Shown: piece by piece, positions 10,493 to 21,339 of the stretch
Layout: the number at the start of each line of letters is the position of its first letter
Numbering within the stretch: the stretch's first letter is position 1
Assembly: GCA_030323885.1 (NCBI GenBank)
Contig: CM059187.1
Coordinates: forward strand, 124,114,737-124,178,736
Length of the DNA: 64,000 nt
From: Branchipolynoe longqiensis
Lineage: Eukaryota > Annelida > Polychaeta > Phyllodocida > Polynoidae
Reading direction: 5' to 3'
The notes under the pieces: model-generated
Databases searched by the model: none
Told to the model about the DNA's origin: nothing
The model's input: only the letters and a program-made list of their open reading frames with translations
Position numbers and translations under genes: made by a program

Positions 10493-10525
10493 TAAATCAA
10501 GATATATATATATATATGTATATAC
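10404..10525. repeat. Interrupted (TA)n microsatellite
   Basis: Three TA blocks separated by short unique pieces. Confidence 0.95.
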
Positions 10526-10652
10526 GCAAAGTATACACATACACATTTTACACGCCACTTGTCTAACTCCAACTCACCAGACCCTACATTAAAACTTATT
10601 ACAACATTACTAAATAAATACAGAAGATAACTTCTGCTTACATTCTAAATCA

Positions 10653-11213
10653 CAGTAATACCCCGTTAAATCAAACTTGAAGGGACCCTAGAAATTTGTT
10701 TGGATTAACCGATCATTGGTTTAACCGAGCTTTGGCTTCGACTTTGAGACTTGGTGGGGAGGGAGATTGGGGGTGGGAGATGGGGAGTGGGAGATTGGGG
10801 ATGGGTGGGAAATGGGGTGGGGTGGGAGTTGCAGAGTGTGAGATGGGATTGGGGTGGGAAATGGGGGTGGGGTGGGGTTTGGGGGTTGGAGGTGGAGGTG
10901 CGAGGAAGATAGGGGTGCGTGGGAGATGGTGGTGGGGTAGGATTTGGTGGTGGGGTGCGTGGGAGATCGGGGTGGGGGTGGGTGGGAGGGGTCTTAAATG
11001 ACCTTATAACCACATGAAAGTTTGGTGTAACCATACCGGAAGTGGCCTGGGGTCCGAAATTTTGTTTGGATTAACCGATAATTTGGATTAACCGACTTCG
11101 GTTTAACCAACTTTTTTATATGATAAATGGTAGTATTTTGCCATGCCACCCAAAAAAGTTTGGATTAACCGATCGTTTGGTTTAACCGAGCTTTGTTTAA
11201 AGGGGTTGTACTC
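10653..11213. mobile_element. Pogo-B MITE carrying a G-rich array
   Basis: The left end CAGTAATACCCCGTTAAA and right-end GTTTAAAGGGGTTGTA are imperfect inverted repeats. The interior iterates TTTGGATTAACCGAT and GGTTTAACCGAG on both strands. The same element without the array occurs at 60506-61012. A G-rich insertion or expansion occupies 10755-10992. Confidence 0.7.
10755..10992. repeat. G-rich array inside pogo-B
   Basis: Iterates GGGATGGGTGGGAAATGGGG-like words. It is absent from the sister element at 60.5 kb, so it arose after insertion or in this subfamily. Confidence 0.8.
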
Positions 11214-11326
11214 TACCATGAAAATACTCACATCATCCAACTGATATTGAACTAGTCATCTGACACTACTATTTCCATGTTGCTGTGGAACTTGTGGGTA
11301 ACTATCAGAATTCCATTGCGTTATAT

Positions 11327-11709
11327 CAAAGACCCTATAATACTAAGACGGCTTACTCCCTATCTCTCCCATGGTGATGTAAATTTCACAGTGCCAGCTT
11401 GTGGTGGGTTTGATCAGCCAGGCTGCTGGTTGGTGTTTCACATGTAAACACCTACAGTTATATTATACATGAGATAGGTAAGTATTAATACACATCAATA
11501 TGAAATTGCTATGAACAAATACACATCATCATCAGTATCATCATCAGCATTGCCATCATCCCACATCTTTCACATTCATATATACATTTATACATATAAT
11601 ATAACACCTGTTTAACCAAGAGAACAGCCAGTGCACCAAGTGGTGGGTTTGATCATTTTGATTTCACAGTACAGGCTGAGTGAGCCGTCTTAGTATTATA
11701 GGGTCTTTG
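11327..11709. mobile_element. MITE with 7-bp target duplication, possibly hAT-like
   Basis: TIRs CAAAGACCCTATAATACTAA and its complement (TTAGTATTATAGGGTCTTTG) are perfect for about 20 bp and extend through GACGGCTYACTC. GTTATAT is duplicated at 11320-11326 and 11710-11716. The 383-bp interior has no coding potential. A duplication of about 7-8 bp with CA..TG ends suits hAT, but the family is not proven. Confidence 0.7.
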
Positions 11710-11716
11710 GTTATAT

Positions 11717-12165
11717 GCAGCAAATTGTGTATTCAGCAGTTATAGTATACTTTATTCTATATACCATTTTTGTGTAAAGAACCTGAATTGAAAAATGGCT
11801 GGAGGTCCAGTGCTTCGCCACTGACAAAAGAGTTTATTCAGCAGATAAATATATTTATTCAGCAAATAAATATATTTGCTTATATATAATATATGCTGTA
11901 TAAGCCATTATATGAGTATAATAAGCCAGAAGATCCATTTACTCCCCAGCTACTAAGTCATGACCTGGTCACATCTACTCATCAGGTCATCTCTTGGTAT
12001 CTCATGACCTCCCCGCATGGCGCCACCTGCTCGCCTACACCTCAGTGGTTGTTAAGTGTTATCCTCACTCACTGTACCGCTATCAGTTTAGACCTCACCC
12101 TAGCCCAGCGTAGACATTTATATATATGGGTACAATTTTCCTGAACCGACAATTGAATTGATATA
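11717..12165. other. Unassigned sequence
   Basis: No gene is recognised. GCATGGCGCCACCTGCTCGC at about 12014 matches a CTCF core on the minus strand at 13 of 14 positions. Confidence 0.35.
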
Positions 12166-12333
12166 CAGTAAAATCGATCGACCATGGGACAGATTTTAAG
12201 TGGTCCATTTAGGGAGGTGGTCGGTTTAGAGAGTTGGAATATCCTTACAATGGTATTGTTGGGACCCAAATAAAGTGATCGATATAGGGGAGTGGTCGAT
12301 CTGTGGAGGGGTCGGTATAGAGAGGTTTTACTG
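12166..12333. mobile_element. Pogo-A MITE, copy 1
   Basis: Begins CAGTAAAATCGATCGACC and ends AGAGAGGTTTTACTG, with TA on both sides. The interior GGGAGTGGTCGATCTGTGG is shared with the four other copies. The ends suit the pogo/Tigger group of Tc1/mariner transposons. Confidence 0.8.
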
Positions 12334-12474
12334 TATATGCTATTTGACCATAAAATATAACAGGGTAATTTGGTCGGCATCTCTCTCAGTCTCAGTCGTG
12401 ATTTTCCTTGATGTTCACCCACATTAATATCTAATAATTAACCAGGGAATGACCATAAGGCTCTTCAAGCTAAA

Positions 12475-12866
12475 GCGGCTGTCACACATCACTCGATTGG
12501 GGAAACGGAAAGAAACCAAACAAAGTCTGTTGATATCCGGCAAAGTCCGGTTTGTGTCCATTGCATATCCGTTGATATCCATTGATATCCACCCCGATCC
12601 GGTACTAGTTTTGAACATGCACAAAACTTGGAATGGATGCCGCTGGATTGACGTCCATGGTTCTTGTCCGGTTTCAGTCCGTTTAGTCCGCTTACCGTCT
12701 GTTGGTTATCCATTCATGTCCGTTTCATGTCCGTTCGTCCAGTGGCCTTTGACCCGATATCGCAAATTTTTTACCATTTTAATACATTTTTATACTTATC
12801 ATGCCCGAACACCACCGGACCAGACAATTCTGTCCGTTGCTCAATCCGATGATGTGTGACAGCCGC
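12475..12866. mobile_element. WORD element, GATATCC/GTCCGTT type
   Basis: TIRs GCGGCTGTCACACATCACTC and the complement of GATGTGTGACAGCCGC. The right flank is TTAA and the left flank TAAA. The interior iterates GTCCGTTT, GATATCCA and related words. The left arm is the inverted equivalent of the right arm of 9700-10178. ORFs here are fortuitous. Confidence 0.75.
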
Positions 12867-13299
12867 TTAACAAACAGATGCACCTAAACAAATTGACAAC
12901 CATAACAAATAATATCTAGATAAACAGTCATCGCGAACCCCGGTGGATGTCTGGCCGGCTTCAAAGTATCGGATTGACCCACTCATACATAGCTTGCACC
13001 TGTCACGTGCATGTAAACGCCATTATCATGTCACCAAGCTCCAGGTAGGTAGCTTACCACAGTCCGCCATAGCGACCTCTAGAGTGTAATCTCAGGGGGA
13101 TCAATATTATTTATTGATCTCATTTTGTTGTGTTTACCTTGTTTAAGTCCTGATACCCAAATAAGAGCAGGTGTGTTTACGAAGTGGGGGGCGGGGGGGG
13201 GGGGGTAAAGTTGCAGTCCGATGATTTGGTGTTTATGCCATTTTCTGAGATACATATATATATTAAATTAATCGGCATATTCTACCTGACTTTAGGTTC
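12867..13299. other. Unassigned sequence with a poly(G) run
   Basis: A run of G with one C interruption at about 13186-13204. Nothing else is recognised. Confidence 0.4.
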
Positions 13300-13423
13300 A
13301 AATATTAGGTAGCGACAAGTATATATTTGATAAGTCATCGGTTTGAGTCAGCAGGGATTCAAACTCCCGACCTACTGCACAGGAACCCTGTGCTCTACAT
13401 ATTGTGCCACCGCATCCGGTTAT
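13300..13423 (-). mobile_element. SINE-A head fragment
   Basis: The minus strand reads a tRNA-like head CCGGATGCGGTGGCACAATA with B box-like GGGAGTTTGAATCCC, followed by the GACTTAT body start. It is truncated near 13300, leaving only the 5' third. Confidence 0.7.
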
Positions 13424-13448
13424 ATATGTATATATACATATATGTATA

Positions 13449-13705
13449 TGAGCCTGCCTCAAAAGGTGATAACTCTTCTTTTTTTTGTGCATTCTAACGA
13501 TTGACACAAAACAGCACATAAACAGTTACACTGATAACACAAGGACATTTGCTTCAAATCAATATGTATTCTATTGGGATTATGAAACACCATGTAAAAA
13601 ACGAATTAGTTTATCCTGAGCAAATGCATAAGCAGATAGTATGTTGATCGTTACAATGGACAAAGTTTTGTTCCATTTTGCTTAGCACCTTTTGAGACAG
13701 TCTCA
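13449..13705. mobile_element. Mariner-like MITE
   Basis: TIRs TGAGCCTGCCTCAAAAGGTG and the complement of CACCTTTTGAGACAGTCTCA, flanked by TA on both sides and set in TA-rich DNA. No coding capacity. The ends are related to those at 2535-3010. Confidence 0.75.
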
Positions 13706-14135
13706 TATATATATTTAATTTAAATGTGAAGTGATGAGTTATGGTTATGCCGGAAACGCCCTCACACGGCGACGACGAGGGAAAGCTGAGGGTGTTCGCC
13801 CAACGGTCGCCCAAAGTATACTCACGATCGCAGCGCCGGGCTCCCCGCTGGCGGCACCGAACCAGCGCACCACATTAGTTAACCCTCATCCGATGGGTGG
13901 CAGCACGGTGCTCGTCTTATAGCCGCATATACCTTGCGCTACATTCATGCTATATATGCGCGTTGCGCGTATGACAGTATTTCGCGCCACTTTGGTAGGG
14001 CTGAGGATGGTGGCGCCACCTGGCCCAACTGTGAAAAGGGGTCACCCATAAAGCAGTACACAACATATGGGTGATAATATAGGGAACATTCCCTTTCATG
14101 CCTTTATAGTTTATACTCACATAATTCCTATGCAT

Positions 14136-14136
<1 letters not shown>
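13706..14136. other. GC-rich unassigned sequence
   Basis: CpG-containing stretch at 13745-14030 with no recognisable gene. GGTGGCGCCACC at about 14012 is a palindrome resembling two overlapping CTCF half-cores. Confidence 0.4.

Positions 14137-14137
<1 letters not shown>

Positions 14138-14193
<56 letters not shown>
14138..14193. repeat. (TA)n microsatellite
   Basis: Uninterrupted TA run of about 55 bp. Confidence 0.95.
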
Positions 14194-14194
<1 letters not shown>

Positions 14195-14569
14195 TGTACA
14201 TGCATTATCTATATGCATTATATATTCATTATGTGGACATTGTAGTAAATCACACTCACCCACTGAACTCACGTCTGCACATCACAGCGCAGTTTAAAAT
14301 ATCCCAAGTACTTATTGTCGACAATAATGAACTTTACTTTCCAATACAGTTTCGTTTTCTTTTCAACAGCTCTCATGAAATGCTTGTGAACGGTGAGGTT
14401 GGAGGTGGTGCGTGTTCGTGGATTGAATGAGTAGGAGACGTAGGGAGGCGCGCAGTTGAAGTAAATGGGTAAATAAACAAATAAAGCCAAATAAACACGG
14501 GCAGATGGCGAAAACATAGATGGCAGAAACACCCAGCGCGCATCTATTCTGTGCATAGAACTGCCTCCC
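14194..14569. other. Unassigned sequence
   Basis: No gene or repeat recognised. The 60-100-codon frames on each strand overlap and lack motifs. Confidence 0.35.
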
Positions 14570-15122
14570 TCCTCACACTACCCACCCACCCCACCTCTCA
14601 CACACCCACCTCTCACCCACCCCTCTTCTTAATCACCCACCCACGCCTCACCATACCCACCACACCTCTCACCCACCCCTCTTCTTAACCACCCACCCAC
14701 GCCTCACCATACCCACCCACCCCACCTGTCACCCACCCCCTCTTCTTAACCACCCACCCACGCCTCACCATACCCACCCACCCCACCTCTCACCCACCCC
14801 CTCTTCCTAAGCACCCACCCACGCCTCACCATACCCACCCACCCCACATCTCACACACCCCACCTCTCACCCACCCCCTCTTCCTAAGCACCCACCCACG
14901 CCTCACCATACCCACCCCACCTCTCACCACCCCCTCTTCCTAAGCACCCACCCACGCCTCACCATACTCACCCACCCCACTCTCACCCACCTCTCACACC
15001 CCCCTCTTCCTAAGCACCCACCCACGCCTCACCATACCCACCCACCCCACCTCTCAGCCACCCCCTCTTCCTAACCACCCACTCACGCCTCCCCCTACCC
15101 ATCCACCCCAGCTCTCACCCTA
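14570..15122. repeat. C-rich minisatellite
   Basis: About nine units of roughly 60 bp containing CCACCCACGCCTCACCATAC and CTCTCACCCACCCCCTCTTC. Unit length varies by loss or gain of CACCC. Confidence 0.9.
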
Positions 15123-15134
15123 GCCATGCGCGTG

Positions 15135-15235
15135 ACATTATTAGGATAGGGCAAGGACTGGTTGGCTCGGTGTCAGGATAATATGACTGAGTGGGATATC
15201 AGGTCATGATGGTGGAGGCCTGGTCCCCCAGTGGT
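15135..15235 (+). mobile_element. SINE-A internal fragment
   Basis: Contains ATTAGGATAGGGCAAGGACT and GACTGAGTGGGATATCAGGT from the SINE body. Both head and tail are missing. Confidence 0.8.
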
Positions 15236-15388
15236 AAGGGTGTAGATGTAAGTGTGAGTATGAATAAGCGTGTGGGTCTGGTATAGTAAAGATTTGAATG
15301 TGGATGTGGTTGTGAGTGTGGGTAAGTGTGTGGGTGTGAGTGTGTGAGTAATAGTGCTGGTATAGGTGAGTGTGGGTGTGGGTATGTC
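15236..15388. repeat. GT-rich simple sequence
   Basis: GTGTGAGTGTGGGTAAG-type words. The same composition resumes after the LINE at 16235, so the LINE appears to have landed in a GT-rich tract. Confidence 0.85.
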
Positions 15389-16185
15389 GCACACTTCAGA
15401 GCGAAGACCAAGACTACTCGGATACTGGTGAGAGAGCTGCTATTTGCAGATGACAGTGCACTGGTTGCCCACTCTGCTGAAGAGATCCAGAAAATAGTGG
15501 ACGCTTTCTCCGATGCATCAAAGAAGTTTGGCCTGAAGATTAACATCAGGAAGACGGAGGTGCTGTACCAACCCAACTCTACAAGAACCCGAGAGGAAAA
15601 GATCATGGTTGACGGAAACAAGCTGAACTCTGTTCCGGAATTCACCTACCTTGGAAGCACTATATCAAGTGACGGACGCGTTGATGCTGAAATACAGAGG
15701 ATGGCCGACGACGCCAGAGACTCTGGAACAACCACCATGTGTCCATTCGGGTCAAAGGCAAGATCTACCTGGCAATCATGCTGTCCACCCTAATATACGG
15801 AGCCGAGGCCTGGACAGTGTATAGACGACAGCTGAAAAAGCTGCATGCCTTCATGATGCGACATCTGCGTTCAATCATGAGGCTAACCTGGAAGGACAAA
15901 GTGACAAATAAGGAAATACTCGAACGGATGGGGCTGCCCTCTATGGAAGATCTTCTGATCAAAAAGAATCTCCAGTGGACTGGACACCTCATGAGGATGT
16001 CATCAGACAGGCTACCAAAGCAGATCCTCTATTCTCCACTGTCTTCTGGTTACAGAAAGAGAGGGCGCCCTCATCTCCGGTTCAAGGATACCATCAAGAG
16101 AAACCTGAAGTTGAGAGACATTAAGACCGATTCATGGACGCAACTCTCACAGCAGAGAGCTAAATGGAGAGCGGCAGTCAAGTAA
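15389..16185 (+). pseudogene. Reverse transcriptase C-terminal half, frameshifted
   Basis: The first frame has LLFADDSALVAHSAEEIQ, which holds the F/YxDD catalytic motif, then FGLKINIRKTEVL and FTYLGSTISSDG. The frame shifts near 15720-15745. The second frame gives IMLSTLIYGAEAWTV, LQWTGHLMRM and KRGRPHLRFKDTIKRNLK, and stops at 16183-16185. The fingers and endonuclease domains are missing. It is inactive. Confidence 0.85.
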
Positions 16186-16236
16186 TGAAAGCAGTCTTTG
16201 TCGCATCGCGACCGACAGCATGATGATGATGATGGT
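15389..16236 (+). mobile_element. RTE-like LINE, 3' half
   Basis: A 5'-truncated non-LTR element holding the end of the reverse transcriptase. It is followed by a short 3' UTR with the hairpin GTCGCATCGCGAC and a (GATGAT)n tail at 16219-16236. Simple trinucleotide tails are typical of RTE-group elements. The same 3' UTR and tail occur at about 19380-19428. The clade is inferred from tail and protein style. Confidence 0.75.
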
Positions 16237-16640
16237 TGTGGGTACCGGTGTGTGTGGGTGTGGTTGTGGGTACCGGTGTGGATATGGATGTGGGTATGGG
16301 TAAGTGTGAGGGTGTGGGTTTGGATGTGGATGTGTTCGAGTTCATGAGAGGGGGGGTGGTTATGGTGGAGTAGGTGTGTTGTTCGCCCGACCCTGGAGGA
16401 CAGACCGACCCAGCCACTACCGAGCTGCACGTGCACACACACGGGTGGTAAAGGTGAGATGGCACCCCACCTACCCCACCCCCATCCCATCCCCATCCCC
16501 ACCCCTAACTCCATCAGGCTCACCCTTACCCCAAGTACCCCTGCACATGTACAACTCCCTTGTACATCCAGAACCTCACCTCAACACATCTAATCCCCAC
16601 TAATTCCCCTCACTCCATCCTTACGCACTATGCTGCACAC
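16237..16640. repeat. GT-rich then C-rich low-complexity sequence
   Basis: GT-rich words to about 16380, mixed sequence, then CCCCATCCCATCC-type C-rich DNA at 16460-16620. No gene seen. Confidence 0.6.
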
Positions 16641-16919
16641 CCGACGTGGTGGCCGAATCGCTAGAGCATAGGTTTCCCGTGCGGAAGGTCAGGAGTTCAA
16701 ATCCAAGCCGACTTATAGAATTGATATCTGTCGGTACCTAGCCTGGTGCTCGGCATTAATAGGATTGGTTAGCACAGTATCAGGATAAGGTGGCTGTGTG
16801 GGATATCGGGTCATGTTGTCAGTGGCCTGTTCTCCCAGTGGGACAGCACTATAAAGTTACCATGAGTGCGCACTGTCACAAGTCGGTACCCTGATATGAC
16901 CTTAGATGTTGCTAGGACA
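16641..16919 (+). mobile_element. SINE-A with a divergent head
   Basis: Head CCGACGTGGTGGCCGAATCG with GAGTTCAAATCC as B box. The body is internally shortened, and the 3' end CTTAGATGTTGCTAGGAC lacks the usual AAAAC tail. Confidence 0.8.
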
Positions 16920-17054
16920 ATATATGACATATCACATAGAAATAGGGCATAGTACATAGGACATACAACAAACAAATCCTGCTGCACTTTCCCATCCTAC
17001 CCTTCCACCGGGCCTACCCATCTTTCCCTCCACCACACAGTTCTATGTCTATCT

Positions 17055-17465
17055 TAGATAAATGATTCACCCGGTACTTGTAGTACATGGGTGAAGGACA
17101 ATGTGGTGTAAATACGGGCGAAAATAGGTTTAGTATGGAACATGAAGTAGAAACTGTGTCTCCAGTATCAAATGGCTACCCATATAGGCACAGAGTTGGT
17201 GAAATGGGAGAGAATACAAAAAGACAAGATGGCGGCCGCAGAATGCCGTCGATTTCACTTTTAAATCTTATTAAACTAGATATTATACTATATTTTTCAA
17301 CTCAAAGGTAGCGGGCTATCAATAAGAAATATGTAAAGAATAATTGTTGCTTCTTAGATTGTGAAATTAGGCTCTCAATTCGTTAACCCGCTTTTTCGAC
17401 CGTTTTTATATAGGGTTGGTATTCACCCATGTACTGTGACTGCCAGTACCGGGTGAATCCTTTAT
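17055..17465. mobile_element. Inverted-repeat element with 12-bp direct flanks
   Basis: TIRs contain GATTCACCCGGTACT and GTACATGGGTGAA, mirrored at the right end as TTCACCCATGTAC and AGTACCGGGTGAATC. CTATGTCTATCT is repeated directly at 17043-17054 and 17466-17477. The interior (GCGGCCGC at about 17230) holds a 74-codon frame with no recognisable domain. Confidence 0.6.
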
Positions 17466-17477
17466 CTATGTCTATCT

Positions 17478-17816
17478 ATGCCACCCATTCCGGCCTCCCA
17501 CCCCCATACACCCCTCCCACCCTCCCGGAGCGACAAACTCCCATGTTTTCACACAGAGCGCAGGCAGTGTAAACCAGTTGGGGCGTATTATTTCAAGTGG
17601 CCACTGACATGGCTACTGTCAATCACTCTGCCTGATGCCATGACGACAGGTCCGTCTCCTAGCAACAGTAGCGACGGAGCCGTCTCGTGTGGCGGGTCAG
17701 TAACGGGATAGGTGTTAACCAGGTGGACAGGCACGGGGAGAGGGTGTGCGCGTGCGCCTTCCAAGTTCCAGTGCCGCCTCAATCTGCTTCTGACTGCGCA
17801 TGTGCTTGGATATGTT
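17478..17816. other. Unassigned sequence
   Basis: Contains GATGCCATGACGACAGG and GC-rich patches. No convincing exon. Confidence 0.35.
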
Positions 17817-17819
17817 TCT

Positions 17820-18149
17820 TTGTTTGTTGGAGTTTTACGTCCTGGCAACATCTAAGGTCATACATATCAGGATGGGTACCGACTTGTGACAGTGCGCATG
17901 CATGGTGACTTTATAGTGCTGCCCCACTGGGAAATCAGGCTGGCAGCACCATAGCCCGATATCCCACTCACTCACATTATACTGACACTGAGCCAACCAG
18001 TCCTTGACTTATCCTATTAATGACGAGTGCCAGGCTAGGAAACGGCAAGTATCAATTTGAAATGAAAGTCATTGGTTTGACTCGACCGAGAACAAAAGTC
18101 CCGTCCTTCCGCACTCCAGGGCCAAGCTCTACCGATTAGACAACCGCTA
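17820..18149 (-). mobile_element. SINE-A, near full length
   Basis: Starts at the tail GTTGGAGTTTTACGTCCTGG and runs through the body to a degenerate head CTCTACCGATTAGACAACCG. The B box is decayed. Confidence 0.85.
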
Positions 18150-18383
18150 TTTGAATTGACATAGAAAGAAACTGCGTGGTGGGATGTCTTATTTTCTAGC
18201 AGGTCTTCAGATGATAATACTAGACACCCCCTTCCCAACCCCTCACCCCTACAACCCCCCCCCCTAACAACATCCCATTCTACCCCCCAACCCACTTCCA
18301 ATCTTCTTTCATCGTCCTCTCGAATGTACACTAAACACACACAGACACACAAAGAAAATAAGTACACATGCCCCTCAATTTCT
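18150..18383. other. Spacer between two SINEs
   Basis: Mixed AT-rich then C-rich (CCCCCCCCC near 18260) sequence with no recognised feature. Confidence 0.5.
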
Positions 18384-18680
18384 TTTTGTTGTTTTACGTC
18401 CTAGCAACATCTAAGGTCATATCCGGACGGCTACCGACTTGTGACAGTGCACACTCATTGTGACTTTTATAGTGCTGCCCCACTGGGAAATGAGGCCACC
18501 AGGAGCATGACCTGATATCCCACTCAGTCACATTATCCTGACAGTGAGCTAACCAGTCCTTCCCCTATCCTATTAATACCGAGTGCCGGGATAGGAAGTG
18601 ACAAGTATCAATTTTTAAGTCATTGGTTTGACTCGACCAGGGTTCAAACCCACGATCCCACGGTCTACCAACCATCCCCC
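18384..18680 (-). mobile_element. SINE-A, head shortened
   Basis: Tail GTTGTTTTACGTCCTAGCAAC, full body, B box GGGTTCAAACCC on the minus strand. The head ends before its first 20 bases or so. Confidence 0.85.
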
Positions 18681-18774
18681 TCAAAACTATGCAATACAAG
18701 TTCACCTGTGTTGTGTTAATCCTTGTTATTCTTTGTTGGCTTGTTATACTGTTCTTACTTGTGCATTTATGGGT

Positions 18775-19008
18775 GGGTGTGTTTGTGTGTACATGTATGC
18801 ATGCATGTATGTATGTGTGTATATTTATGTATATATATGTGTGTATATACATGTATATGTATGTATATACATGTATATGTGTATGTATATGCATGTATGT
18901 GTATATATGTATGTGTATGTATATGCGTGTATGTATGTATATGTATGTGTGTGTATATGTATGTACGTGTATGTGTGTATGTATGTGTGTATGTATATGT
19001 GTGGTATA
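18775..19008. repeat. (GTAT/GT)n compound microsatellite
   Basis: GTATGTATGTGTGTATATA-type tetranucleotide and dinucleotide mixture. It is open in all forward frames, so the 100-142-codon ORFs here are artefacts. Confidence 0.95.
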
Positions 19009-19009
19009 T

Positions 19010-19428
19010 TGCAGTACCTACCTGCTAAAATACCTCAGGGAGTTTGATGCCCCTGCCTTGCAAAGTTATAAACTACTGCCTTGTGGTGTACAGGTACTTG
19101 ATAGAACCAAAGGCTAAGGGAGCAAACCCTAACAGAAAACCATGCTTCCGTGGCAGCATTAAGGGTGGTGATGAATGGAACTCCCAATATCTTCCGACCA
19201 GCCACTGCAGGGACAAATAGTTTGCGCCTGTCTTGACGTGTTCTTGCCGGTGTGAAACCTCTATTTGCTCCCCGAGAGAGTGCTGCTAGTAACTTGCAAA
19301 AGCCAGCAGCACTTCAACACTTTGCAAGCAGCTTTTATTAAATGCACAACCGCACAAAATAGCAGCGCTTAAGAAATAAAAGCAGTCTTTGTCGCATTGC
19401 GACTGACAGCATGATGATGATGATGACT
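19010..19428. mobile_element. Retroposon sharing the RTE-like 3' tail
   Basis: The last 50 bp (AAGCAGTCTTTGTCGCATTGCGAC, then GATGATGATGATG) match the 3' UTR and tail of the LINE at 16190-16236. The upstream 350 bp is not found in that copy. It is either another part of the LINE's 3' region or a non-autonomous partner. On the minus strand about 90 codons are open (RGFTPARTRQDRRKLFVP, GRKILGVPFITTLNAATEAW), unassigned. Confidence 0.5.
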
Positions 19429-19491
19429 TGTGCATTAATTTAGGATTTATTCTTCCTCCCTTTGATGATCAGTGTATTTGATTTGCCATCA

Positions 19492-19839
19492 TTAAAGTTG
19501 TATAGTCCCATGCTTTTGAACTTCTGCCATTTAAAAAAAATAAACATATTAAATTGATTATTATAATCTACTCTGCTTTCATTTGGAGTAACTTTGATTT
19601 TAAATGGCTAACCTTTGAAATATTTGAAGTGCAAACAGGGATAATTAATTTTGGCAAGCATGCGAAAACTCTGACACCACAGGCTTCTGAGGTAACATTT
19701 TCTATTAAATTGACTCGGTATTCCCTCCCATGTGGTAACACATGTTTAATAAGTGCATCAGTATTTAAGTTAGATATCTAAAAATCAAATCGCTTTTGGT
19801 TTTAAAATGTTGATGCTTCACCAGACTATGCAGCTTTAA
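19492..19839 (+). mobile_element. TTAA-1 MITE, full copy
   Basis: TTAA, then AGTTGTATAGTCCCATG at the left and CTATGCAGCT, TTAA at the right. The central palindrome is slightly decayed (TTTTGGCAAGCATGCGAAAA). The 348-bp length matches the other copies. No coding capacity. Confidence 0.85.
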
Positions 19840-20141
19840 CTAGTGTTGGTAATAGTAAACTTTAATGCTCGTATTAATTTCACATTTATTTATTGTTTAT
19901 TTTTAGAGGTTGATGCGGGTTATAGCATAGGACTTATACATTGTAAGAATTGTTGACACTAGGTTGATTAAAAAAGACATTATCAAATAATCAAAATTGG
20001 CACTGGTGATGTGTGTAAATAATAAAATAATCAAAATAATTAGGCAAATATCAAATCCAAATAGTCTGAGACAATATACTTGGAAATCTACTAGAATTTA
20101 TTTTTTGTTTATTTATTGCCATGAAGCCTAAATATAACAGC

Positions 20142-20142
<1 letters not shown>
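19840..20142. other. AT-rich unassigned sequence
   Basis: Nothing recognised. Confidence 0.4.
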
Positions 20143-20191
<49 letters not shown>

Positions 20192-20245
20192 TATACATAT
20201 ATATGTACATATATATATATATATGTACATATATATATATATATG
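20143..20245. repeat. (TA)n with GTACATATA insertions
   Basis: TA run broken at regular intervals by GTACATATA. Confidence 0.95.
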
Positions 20246-20700
20246 TAGAAACCACCCACTCGTCGTGGTCACCAGTTTGTAGAATCTAATGCTCGGATCT
20301 GTGGCTGTGTACATAGGCTATGAGGAAAACAATACAGACAAAGAGAAAGAAAGAGAGCAAAGAATAATAGGAGAGAAGAGAGAGAGTCCAGCCCTCTGGT
20401 TTATTGCTTATATAGTGACATGGGTTCATTGTAGAGTCTAACCCCACCTCATTCCCCCAATGGGAATTGAGCATTCTTGGCCCTACCAATAGGGATCCAG
20501 CATTGCTGGTCTCCATGGATACCAGTAGTCTGCCCACCACCAGTAGCTGTATGGACCCATGGCTACCACCAACCTTGACCTTTTGAGTGTGGTGACCCCT
20601 AACCCAGCAGAAGGGCTAGGCCCTGAGTGCAATCACAGTTTCACACCCAGACCTGCCAGCACCACCATGTCTATTTACATCCCACTCAGGCACCACCAAC

Positions 20701-20702
<2 letters not shown>
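20246..20702. other. Unassigned sequence, possible retroelement terminus
   Basis: Contains GAGAGTCCAGCCCTCTGGTT followed by TATTGCTTATATAG. The style resembles the segment at 63.2-63.6 kb (GAGAGTCTCAGCTCTG, then TTTATTG). It may be part of an LTR on the minus strand, but no matching second LTR is present. Confidence 0.25.

Positions 20703-20738
<36 letters not shown>
20703..20738. repeat. (TA)n microsatellite
   Basis: TA run. Further short TA blocks lie at about 20818-20850 and 20897-20907. Confidence 0.95.
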
Positions 20739-20742
<4 letters not shown>

Positions 20743-20818
20743 GCGCCTTGTCACGTAGACCGATCAGTAATAGAACAGTTGCATTCCCCGTCGCTGAGTA
20801 TCGGAATATTTTACATAC

Positions 20819-20850
<32 letters not shown>

Positions 20851-21339
20851 TATGACTAAATAGTGACTAAATAGTCTATAAATAATGGATAGATAATATA
20901 TATATATGTGAAATAATTCCACTAGACCTTGAGCCAGCATCTTGTAACCTAAGTCTAACAGAAGAGCTCCCTGAAAACACGGGGAACCTGCGTTATTTGT
21001 TTTAACTGCATTGGTCCCCCATTCCACCTACATGCACCTATGTCCTGGTACCCAGGCTCTGACGCGCATCGGCTGTGGATATTTACCTAGGCGCATGGTC
21101 CCCACCTACACGTGCTCACCTCAATCAGTTTCAATTTCCTTTCCTCTTGTCCTTTCTATATTTACTCTAGTTTCTCGCCCCACCCACAACCCACCCGCCC
21201 GCCCTTTGATCCGCTATAAACATATCCCCGCTGTAACAATGCGCGCGCAGTGCAAGCTGGGAAGTAGTTTATTTTGTCACAAGTAGTGTTTAAACCTGGA
21301 ATTGTATGCACCCAATTTGGAAGGTGATAGGGGTCGTGG
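20739..21339. other. Unassigned sequence
   Basis: No gene recognised. A 91-codon plus-strand frame (21011-21286) lacks motifs. Confidence 0.35.

Noticed and set aside
18628..19117. Cys/Val/Tyr/Met-rich ORFs of 101-142 codons
   Set aside because: They result from the (GTAT)n microsatellite.
20246..20702. Complete LTR
   Set aside because: Style is suggestive, but there is no second LTR, primer-binding site or target duplication in the window.
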